A stretch of DNA of 64,000 bases from Ascarosepion bandense (lineage: Eukaryota > Mollusca > Cephalopoda > Sepiida > Sepiidae), in NCBI GenBank assembly GCA_037127315.1, contig JBBBDQ010001685.1, positions 422,001-486,000 of the forward strand. The letters are read 5' to 3'. The notes below the pieces were generated by a model. That model saw nothing but the letters and a program-made list of their open reading frames with translations. It ran no database searches and had not been told where the DNA came from. Positions 55,818 through 64,000 of this stretch are shown in pieces. Within the stretch, counting starts at the first letter, position 1; every line of letters begins with the position of its first letter. The translations under genes and the position numbers were made by a program.

Positions 55818-55822
<5 letters not shown>

Positions 55823-56128
55823 ATCTGCAGACAGATCTGTTTTGCTGTATCACAGCTCATCAGTACGGTTAGACATCAGATTGCTTCCAGCCAGAATTGA
55901 AACCCAACCGAATTGACATCAGTCGGCGATTCTACCTCTGAGATATGGGCGCTCGGTAGAGGAAGGCTGACTTTAGCCTGCTATATATACAATGTAAACA
56001 CATGCCAGTAGCCGAGAGTGTTCAAATTCATTACTGAATGAACAATGTGTGGATGCGTGAGTAGCTACTGTTTTTTCACAGTCTACCATTCCTCCATAGT
56101 GCTCAATCGGGGTGTAAGAGTAGAAATA
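55818..56128 (-). mobile_element. SINE-1 copy, full length
   Basis: gtcatctgcagacagatctg at 55820, B box in agaattgaaaccc, A-box region around 55930-55960, head to gctcaatcggggtgtaagag at about 56101-56120. Confidence 0.85.
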
Positions 56129-56240
56129 GTCATCGATAGACAGATCTATTTCGCTGTATCAAAGCTCATCAATTTGGTTAGACATGTGTTTGCTTCTAGC
56201 CAGGATTGAAACCCGACCGAATCGGCGATTCTATAAAAAA
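56129..56240 (-). mobile_element. SINE-1 3' part
   Basis: gtcatcgatagacagatcta to ccaggattgaaacccgaccg; truncated right after the B box at about 56235. It lies in tandem with the previous copy. Confidence 0.8.
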
Positions 56241-56413
56241 ATAAAATTTTCCAAGATCGGATGGCCATTTTTCACTTGTCGAAATAGCCATCGGATCTGG
56301 AGAATTTTAATATTTTTTTATATGTAATAAATATTTAATTACATTGAGCCCTCTCGCTGGATCAGTTTTAATGCTTAATATTAATAGAATCCGTTGACAT
56401 TTATCTCCAAGAC

Positions 56414-56448
<35 letters not shown>

Positions 56449-56760
56449 AAATAAAAATTAAAATAGCATTCTTTAACTCAGCTGCAATTCCAATCCCAAT
56501 AATCGCTACACATGATTTTTCACACTATTTCAGACAATTTCAAAATTCCAAAATTACCACGATATTGACAATATAATCCTAACTACGACACAGACACCAC
56601 ATTGGTTCTTGAAAATGATTGAGATCATCGAGTTGACTTTAAGAAAATAATAACCTTTGAACTTTAGACAGTTTATACACAACTTTATTTAAACATTGGA
56701 AAATATATTATTATATATCAATAGAGGTTATATATATATATACACTGCGGTCAAAACTGA
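56241..56760. other. unassigned AT-rich sequence
   Basis: A (TA)n run is at 56416-56445. No gene recognised. Confidence 0.4.
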
Positions 56761-56783
56761 GCGGCGACAGTCTGTTTCATGCT

Positions 56784-58830
56784 TTGAATTCAATCATCAG
56801 TTTATTCTTTTATGGACCCATGCCGGATCGATACGGCTTGGTTTGCTGCGATGAATTGTCCGACGAAGCGGGAAAGCCCCAACTCCCCCACCCGACTTTA
56901 ATGATATCGACACCTGTGGAAGGTGTGGTGAAAAGGGGCACAGAGCTAGATAGTGTGGGCTTGACAGGGGCACCCCGCAATCTCGAATCAAAAAGGAACC
57001 TGAAAAATGGTAAGAAGTAAGAAGTGTCACCACAGTAGTAAGAGGATGGGTGACCCGTATCAGAACAACCAGAAAGTGGTACTGGGCATGTGGCCGTGAG
57101 GGTCATTTTGCAGCAAATTGCCTCATGAAGAGGTGCTGTTATTGTGAAAAACCAGGTCACCTGAAGAGAAACTGGAGATGTGCTACTGCCGGTGCCTATT
57201 GCCGGTTGGCGTGAGAGCCAAGGTACTAGGACACAAAAAATGACAGCTAGTGTGTCTCATGTGTTAGTAGAAGGAGAAAGACTTCATTGGTTAGATATGA
57301 GTGCAGTGGTTCCCAACATTTTGGCACTCGCGACCTCTCACCTAAATGTTTGAAACTCATGCGACCCCCTACTTAGGGTTTACTATCAGCAGCTTAATTT
57401 TATTTTTTATTTTCTGAGAGGGACAGGGAAAAACATCTAAAAAATATTTTAAAATTCTGTAATTATTTATTTCCAAATTAAAGAACATTGGTCCAACCTG
57501 AATTCACAAAAAGAACATATTTTTTAAAATAATATTATCATAGGTTTAAAAAGCTATCCAACCCAGCTAGTGAGATGCCTGATGTTGCATTTCAGCAGCA
57601 AGTTTTGAAATTTGTGGCCGAGAAATAACTTAGGCTTAGAAATAAGAACCTTCAAAGCGTTTGTCATAACTATCACTTTGCACCTAAACAAATAAAGTGT
57701 AAAAGCTTGAAAAATGTAATTGATGAAATACAATAAATGTTATCCCATGCTACTTCTAACAAGGCTACACGTTCCCTTGCCAAGGCTTCGCGGCCACAGG
57801 GGGTTGCGAATTACTGATTGGGAACCTCCGTATTAGTGGAATGATCACTAGTAAGAACTGTAATAAATACAGTGTCACAGGTCTCGATGCTGAATCTGGA
57901 AGATTATGAGCGCTTGAGATATAGAGGTAACTTGAAGAAGGGAGACAATGAAATTACCAAAGCGATTGGAATCATGTTGAAGATAAAGAGGATGGTGAAT
58001 CTTTCGGTGGAAGCAGCGTCCAGAGGTTTTATGTGGCCTCAGGTTTATGTGAAGAGGGGATTTGGGGACAAGATTGACTGCACTGTCATGGAGCCGAAAT
58101 GGAGTTTAATAGGTCAGAGGTTGGGTTAATGTTACCTCAACCGGAAGCAAAGAAGAGCCCTAGTGACGAAGTCCAGGGTTGTAGTTTGAAACTCCCCGAG
58201 TTGAGAGAAGAAGCAAGTGGGTGCGAGAAAGATGAAGTGTCACCTGATTTAGTGAATGTATAACATTTTTCTCTCAGTTCCAAACACAACTGGAAGAACG
58301 TGTGAAGAGACCAGGTGTATGTGCGGAGCTACCCCCCACCCCAAGGAAGGATTGAGAGAGACAGGAAAACCGGAGTCTCATAACGGAAAGGAAAACTAGA
58401 TCAAGATGGAGGCCATATTACAGAATAGTAGAGCAAACCGGACCGGTATCATTTGTGGCCTGGGATCAAATGACCGTACGGACGAGAAGTGCCTGTACCA
58501 ATGATATGAAATTAGCAGAAGCAGCTGAATGGAGAATAGATGAGTCTAAAGAAAAGTAGGCCAAAACTGAACTAAATGATATGGAAACAGAGGAAGTCTC
58601 TGGAGATGAAGAACACATAGAGATAAGGCACCAGTAAGTAGGGACTCGACATAGCCAGCTGGAAGGAGCGACGTGTGTACCACCGCAAAGCGACCTCACT
58701 CTGTTCCAACATCCCCGAAGGAAAACTGGCTACTAAAAGAAAAAAAAATAGCCCTGGATTGTATAACTTTGTTGGGGGATAAGAAACTACTGGTTTTAGT
58801 GTCTATACAGTTACTGAACAGAGACAGTCT
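56784..58830 (+). pseudogene. decayed retroelement ORF with zinc knuckles
   Basis: From about 57027 the frame reads RTTRKWYWACGREGHFAANC, then MKRCCYCEKPGHLKRNW: two CCHC-type knuckles (C-x2-C-x4-H-x4-C) in which the first Cys of knuckle 1 is Tyr and the last Cys of knuckle 2 is Trp. Such knuckles occur in gag proteins and in ORF1 of some LINEs. The ORF is interrupted by a hAT element at 57304 and continues after 57839 with LEDYERLRYRGNLKKGDN in another frame. A later acidic stretch is at 58540-58640. The element is cut at about 58832 by a Helitron-like repeat. Many frameshifts; family not determined. Confidence 0.6.
57304..57830. mobile_element. hAT-type MITE with 8-bp target duplication
   Basis: Left end cagtggttcccaacattttg; right end in reverse complement cggaggttcccaatcagtaa. 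Both carry the hAT-like GGTTCCCAA core. Flanking 8-mers are tatgagtg (57296-57303) and tattagtg (57831-57838), 7 of 8 identical, the TSD length of hAT elements. Length 527 bp with no transposase. Excision of the element and one repeat rejoins the surrounding ORF in frame (WLDMS to GMITSK). Confidence 0.85.
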
Positions 58831-58835
58831 GTTCG

Positions 58836-59330
58836 CGCTATATCTAAACTTATTTATAAATGGGACTTTGTCTGTGTGTGTTTATGTGTGTGTGTGTGTC
58901 TGTGTGTGTGCGTTACCTATAGACTCCGAAACGGCTTAACCGATTTTCTTGAAAATTTACACAGTTATACTATAAGCGTCTGCGAGTGTTCTTAGCTAGG
59001 TATTGTGTCGAGGTACACCCGATAAATATCGAAAATCGATAATCGAAAAAATTGGGTTATAGAAAGAGTGGTCCGATTATAATCAGATTTGATACACTCA
59101 TAGACAAAGACATAAGAAACGATATTCAGAAGTTTCAAGGTTGCAGTTCTATCTTTAGATGACTTATTTGACTCTGATATTGAAAATCGATACCCCCATA
59201 TCTTACCGAGTCTGATCAAAATGTTTTTCAGCCTTTTCGTTTTAGTTTTTGCTTCAGGTTTGGCTCTAAGTAGGTGTAATTGTAGTTCTTAGTCTCAGCC
59301 ATGATACCATTTACTCAAAATAAATAACTT
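58836..59330 (+). mobile_element. Helitron-like fragment
   Basis: 58838-59150 matches 36858-37150 (ttatttataaatgg, GT run at 58870-58910, gttacctatagactccg, aaatatcgaaaatcgataat). 59220-59320 matches the internal part of the 37.2 kb copy. The hairpin 3' end is missing, replaced by LINE-A. Confidence 0.6.
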
Positions 59331-59344
59331 AAATAACTGCACAC

Positions 59345-59815
59345 AGTTTCGTGGCTTCTGCTCCAACGAACTTAAGTCACTGGTGCCTCTGCAACAGGTG
59401 TTTACTCGTGCAACCGGACTGGCAACTGGGTCCCACCCATTCACAGTTAGATCAACCAAATACAGACGACAATTCTACTCCTTCAGTTTCTTTTCTCGCA
59501 CTTCCTGCCTGTGGAACTCGCTTCCATATTCTTGCTTTACTGACGGCTACAACCTCCAGGAATTTAAATGCAATGTTAATACTCATCTCTTAACCACTTG
59601 ACTCTAGTTCTTTCTTCACCACCCCGTATATCTTTTCCTTTCTCTCCACCTTTGCAACTGTCATCACAACTGTATTCCCATCCTTCTCTTGCTTCTTTCT
59701 AACTGGTTCGCCTTTCTCTCCACTCTCTTCTATCTAATTTTTTTACTCTTATGTAGCCCCTTGCATATCAGTGGCGTTACCGCCTTGCTCGGAGTGATAC
59801 GATTTAAAAAAGTTA
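59345..59815 (+). mobile_element. LINE-A-related 3' end, second subfamily
   Basis: The frame at 59383-59601 encodes ATGLATGSHPFTVRSTKYRR and FFSRTSCLWNSLPYSCFTDG, YNLQEFKCNVNTHLLTT at the ORF end. The 3' UTR ends in ttatgtagccccttgcatat and ttgctcggagtgatacgatt plus A tract. This terminus is the one attached to the 150-bp minisatellites at 49.3 and 62.6 kb. Confidence 0.85.
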
Positions 59816-60400
59816 TTGGAGCTGGTAATAAATAAATAGGTCACGATAGAGCGAATACCGGTGGTATTAAAGCTAATAGATAAAATTAATATGGACCAGT
59901 TAAAAGACAAATTAAATACTTTAAAAAAAAGACGATATGACTTGGAAGAATAATAAAGTTATTGTGGTAAACTGGACAGTGAGGAGCACTACTTTATTAG
60001 TCGTTGTGGCGGTGGTAGTGGTAGTGTGGAAAATAAGGACATACGGAGTGAAACACAATAACGACGTCTCGGTGAGCATGCAACAGACGATGAAGGGAAT
60101 ACCGTCTGGCGATCCATATCTGAACAGACAGAACCGGCAGAGGATGACGAAATCCAATCGAACCTGACGGCAGGAGTTGAAGAAATAGCAACTCATGTCA
60201 AGAAGTCACTGAAGCCTCCCCTTCCAGAGAGGAGTTTGGCAATAAAAAAGAAAGAAGCCCTAAGAGACACATTAATAACCACACCCACACACACATTTGA
60301 AAAAAAGAAGATAAAAGGACTTGTTATTCCTACTAAAAGTGATATGAACCCTATGGGTTAATAAAGAGACTGTTGCCACATGAAAAAAAGAAACTGCATG
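59816..60400 (+). pseudogene. degenerate ORF with one hydrophobic segment, unrecognised
   Basis: The frame at 59937-60167 starts MTWKNNKVIVVNWTVRS and contains a hydrophobic run TLLVVVAVVVVVWK that could span a membrane. Downstream frames to about 60350 look coding-like (RSLAIKKKEALRDTL). No family recognised. Given the neighbours it may belong to the decayed retroelement at 56.8-58.8 kb. Confidence 0.25.
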
Positions 60401-61940
60401 TTATTGCATGAAATTAAAGGAAAGAACATTTTTCCGTTCATGCAGGTAATTAAAAAAAAAAGAAGAAAATGGACATTTTGCATTTGCATAGGATTAGAAG
60501 AATGACACTTGTATTATGCATGGAATTTTTTTTTTTTTGTAGAGCCTAAAAATGAATACACATGCGAAACAATTTAACCGGTAGCTATAGTGTCGTTTAT
60601 TTCATAAATGACAGGTAACGTTGGGAACGATGTAACCTTATTTTTAAATGGTTGGTATTAATTTTCAGTGATTTTCAAGATATTTCTCTAAAAGTTGAAG
60701 AATACAATTATTTTTGTCGGAAAAAGTAGCCGAAGTGATAAAAATTGGAAAATACAGATTTAAAGATACAAAGAGTGCAAATTGCTTTTGTTGGGAGAAG
60801 TAAGCGAATTAATCAAATCTAGTTTGTCAAAATATATGTCAATGGGTTTTGACGATATGTGACCCTAGGTCAAAATACGGCTTTGACGATTTCCTGTTTA
60901 CTGATTACCAGGACAGCTGCTAGAAACAGACAGACAATAACAGAGAGTAAGATTTCTCCCCTTCCACTGGAAGTCAAGATAGTTAAATGATATTACTTAA
61001 ATTTCGTGATAGTAAGCCATATATAGGAAGGGGGAAATAGAAATCCCGTACCTAACTTTAACACCCCGGTTTTGTGTCTTTTTAATAAATCTGGGATGAA
61101 AAACGAAATTCAGTGAGTCCGAGACCAACGATGAATTGATGCAGACAAGCTGAAATAGCCTGTCACGAGAGAGATATTGCAAGAGACGGTCAGTTCAAAT
61201 TCAATGACTTGCAAGTTCTCGTTGAGATAATAGAACACGAATATTATTGCACTACTGAAATACCAGTCAACTAATATTTTTTGCGTCACTTAACTTGCTT
61301 GCAATCTTGTATTTTTTCGATATTTATTAATATATGTAAATCTACACCGTGGCGTTGCAGTCTTAAATCTGGTTACCGCTATATATCTTTCCCTCACGTG
61401 TCTGGGCCAACCCTGTCAAGTGACAACAAGTGATCTAGCTTTGGTTAATTCGAGCTCAACAACATAACGTCGGCGGAATCGATCGAAGCTCAGAAAGATT
61501 GTTTGGATTCAGCCAGGGGTCGCGTTATAAATCTTCCTGTACTGTAAAGTTCATTTAAGTATGACACAAATTGTCACTGGAATAAATTTAAATTGCAATA
61601 ATTATCTCATTCTTCCATTTAGTCATAATAGAATTTTCCCTTTACATAAACTAGGTTTTTAAAATTTGACGAAGCAGTAACCTTTTCCATCATACTTACC
61701 GCTACTAATCCAATGGTAAAGACACATGCCTCTCACTCTCATAAGAGAAATGACTCTAGATTAACTCTATAATAGCCTATAACTTAGGCCTATAATCGCC
61801 AACATTCCCCACTTCTTTTTTTACTAGACCCTGTTACCGGAATGAGAATTTTTCCTCATGTATTGATTAAACGGGGTTGATAATGCATGTCTTAAAATGA
61901 TATGATGAAAATAGCTATTCCCCCTCTAAATATTATCTGA

Positions 61941-61944
<4 letters not shown>
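60401..61944. other. unassigned sequence
   Basis: The longest stretch without a recognised repeat or gene. 61380-61600 is GC-richer and ends at ggaataaattta; it could be an LTR, but no termini were identified. Confidence 0.4.

Positions 61945-61971
<27 letters not shown>
61945..61971. repeat. (TA)n microsatellite
   Basis: TA run directly adjoining the 3' end of the next SINE-1. Confidence 0.97.
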
Positions 61972-61974
<3 letters not shown>

Positions 61975-62215
61975 ATCTGCAGACAGATCTGTTTCGCTGT
62001 ATCACAGCTCATCAGTACACTTAGACATGCAATTGCCTTTTACCCAGGATTGAAACCCGAGCGAATTGACATCAGTCGCCGATTCTACCTCTGAGCTACG
62101 GGCGATCGGTAGAAAGAGGCAGACTTTTTAGCGTGTATATTATCATTATACAAGCCAAATAGCTGGGAGTGTTCTAATTCATTGCTGAATGAACGATGCG
62201 TAGATGCGTGTCTGC
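61972..62215 (-). mobile_element. SINE-1 copy
   Basis: gtcatctgcagacagatctg, B box in caggattgaaaccc, A-box region around 62085-62115, head to tgaacgatgcgtagatgcgt at 62188-62207, where it is truncated. Confidence 0.85.
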
Positions 62216-62594
62216 ATGTGTGTCGTCAAACCTGACGGTCAAAAATCTAAAAAGGAATTTAAATTAGCAAGTTTACAGCATTCATCAGAACAATCTTACC
62301 TGAATTTTGTCATCGAACATTGATTGACCACCAAGATTATGATTAAGCTGTTTGTTAACAAATAACATTCTGTCCTCACCACGCCGCATGATTGCAAGCC
62401 ATTTCTCGGAATTAAAACCCGTTGGAGCCAAAATGGTTGATATTCTGGAAATATAAAACATATTCGAGGAGTAAAAGTAATACAAATAAAGGACGCATAT
62501 ATAAGAAAAAAATGTGAAATGATAAAGTGGAATCATGGCGATAGAAGAGGTTATATGAGAGAGGGAAATAAAAAATGAAACGAGAAGAGTTACA
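62216..62594. other. unassigned sequence
   Basis: An 83-codon minus-strand ORF at 62285-62536 has no recognised domain. Confidence 0.4.
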
Positions 62595-63530
62595 TGAGAT
62601 TTTTTTTAATCATATCACCTCAAGCAAGGTGGTAATACCACTGATGTGCAGGGGGCTACATAAGAGTGAGAAGATTAGAAAAGAGAAAACGGGAAACCAC
62701 ATCCTAAACAGGAAACAAGGGATGAACCTCTTCACCTGTTCAATAGATGTGGGTGGAGTGTGAACCGGACGATAGTTTAGTCTATCTACTCCCATTGAAA
62801 AAAAAAAAAACAAAGTGAGAAGATTAGAAAAGAGAAAACCGGAAACTGCATCCTAAACAGGAAACAAGGGATGAACCTCTTCACCTGTTCAATAGATGTG
62901 GGTGGAGTGTGAACCGGACAATAGTTTAGTCTATCTACTCCCATTGAAAAAAAAAAAAAACAAAGTGAGAAGATTAGAAAAGAGAAAACCGGAAACTGCA
63001 TCCTAAACAGGAAACAAGGGATGAACCTCTTCACCTGTTCAATAGATGTGGGTGGAGTGTGAACCGGACGATAGTTTAGTCTATCTACTCCCATTGAAAA
63101 AAAAAAAAAACAAAGTGAGAAGATTAGAAAAGAGAAAACCGGAAACTGCATCCTAAACAGGAAACAAGGGATGAACCTCTTCACCTGTTCAATAGATGTG
63201 GGTGGAGTGTGAACCGGACAATAGTTTAGTCTATCTACTCCCATTGAAAAAAAAAAAAAACAAAGTGAGAAGATTAGAAAAGAGAAAACCGGAAACTGCA
63301 TCCTAAACAGGAAACAAGGGATGAACCTCTTCACCTGTTCAATAGATGTGGGTGGAGTGTGAACCGGACAATAGTTTAGTCTATCTACTCCAATTGAAAA
63401 AAAAAAAAAACAAAGTGAGAAGATTAGAAAAGAGAAAACCGGAAACTGCATCCTAAACAGTAAAAAAGGGATGAGCCTCTTCACCTGTCCAATAGATGTG
63501 GGTGGAGTGTGAACCGGGCGATAGAGAAGG
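62595..63530 (-). repeat. LINE-type 3' tail with a 150-bp minisatellite, six units
   Basis: Reverse orientation of the 49.3 kb structure. The terminus aatcatatcacctcaagcaa and gatgtgcagggggctacata is at 62608-62662, then units starting gtgagaagattagaaaagag at about 62665, 62815, 62965, 63115, 63265 and 63415. They are almost identical to each other. Each ends in an A tract after ctactcccattg. Because 150 is divisible by three, the minus strand stays open for 232 codons (62786-63484), a by-product rather than a gene. Confidence 0.92.
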
Positions 63531-64000
63531 ATATAGCAGAAAAGGAACAGTTATATGAGAGAGATAAGAGAAGAGCTATATGAGTCTATAGAAAGGGAGG
63601 GAGTTAAAAAAAAGAGACAGCGAAAGTAAATAACTATATGCGATATGGATGTAGACAGAGTGCCATAAAAACTGTTATATCAGAGCGTGGAGATTGTGAA
63701 CAAAATGAAGGAATATATATCAACTTAAAGAATGAGTGACGATTTAGTGAAGAAAGAATAAAAGCTTTGAATTTCAGAGGAAAGGTTCAATTGTTGAGGA
63801 GAAAGAAAGATTATTGAAGAGAAAGAAAAGACAGAGAGAAACAGACAGACAGACAGACAGACAGGGAAAGTGGAGAAATTAATATGAAGAATCAGGCTGG
63901 GAAAACGAGATTCAATAAAAAGTCATACGAGTGTGAACGAGAAGAAAAGAGTAATGAATAGTGAAAGAAAGAAAAAAGAAAGAAAGAAAGAAATGCAGGT
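63531..64000. other. purine-rich unassigned sequence
   Basis: A/G-rich plus strand; (GACA)n at about 63842-63865 and (AAAG)n at the window end. No gene recognised. Confidence 0.5.

Noticed and set aside
62786..63484. 232-codon minus-strand ORF with a repeated 50-residue unit
   Set aside because: Product of a 150-bp repeat whose length is divisible by three. No start context, domain or flanking exon supports a protein.

Overview
The window looks like intergenic or intronic sequence from a repeat-rich invertebrate nucleus, most likely a coleoid cephalopod such as an octopus. That call is inference. It rests on the AT-rich, microsatellite-laden composition, on tRNA-derived SINEs flanked by (TA)n, on 5S rRNA-derived SINE heads, on two abundant degenerate non-LTR retrotransposon families and on Penelope-type repeats. 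I find no intact host protein-coding gene, no convincing exon-intron structure, no functional rRNA or tRNA gene and no prokaryotic features. Nearly every long ORF is a piece of a transposon or a by-product of a tandem repeat.

Repeat families named here: LINE-A (Jockey/CR1-like reverse transcriptase, recurrent 3' end); LINE-B (a second reverse transcriptase family, tentatively RTE-like); SINE-1 (tRNA-like core with conserved head, next to TA runs); SINE-2 (tRNA-like, about 300 bp); SINE-3 (5S rRNA plus tRNA composite); Helitron-like elements ending in a hairpin plus CTAGT; Penelope-like repeats carrying hammerhead-ribozyme-like folds; a mariner copy, a second DDE transposon deletion derivative, a hAT MITE, two foldback elements and a solo-LTR-like insertion.

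Layout: 0-7 kb LINE fragments, a 58-bp minisatellite, a Helitron, a foldback element and SINE-1; 7-12 kb mostly unassigned, with SINEs and a LINE-A end; 12-15 kb LINE-B split by an LTR-like insertion; 15-17 kb LINE-A inside a degenerate 100-bp array; 18-21 kb a purine-rich tract with duplicated SINE-2; 21-24 kb SINEs and a Helitron inside LINE-B; 24-28.7 kb a 23-bp satellite inside the same LINE-B copy; 29.5-32 kb an inverted 28-bp array and a 32-bp array; 34-41 kb DDE transposon pieces, nested LINE-A, and a 134-bp array grown from LINE-A; 41-45 kb microsatellites, a Penelope-like RT fragment and a tandem terminal repeat; 46-54 kb a foldback element, a LINE-tail minisatellite and mariner with nested LINE-A; 54-60 kb SINE-1 cluster, zinc-knuckle ORF with hAT insertion, Helitron and LINE-A; 60-64 kb unassigned sequence and a 150-bp LINE-tail minisatellite.

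The most interesting theme is that at least three tandem arrays (24.2-28.7 kb, 39.3-40.4 kb, and 62.6-63.5 kb with its relative at 49.3 kb) appear to have been seeded by internal or 3'-end segments of LINEs in this same window. Next come two near-perfect hammerhead ribozyme folds in a tandemly duplicated Penelope-like terminal repeat at 42.5-43.4 kb.
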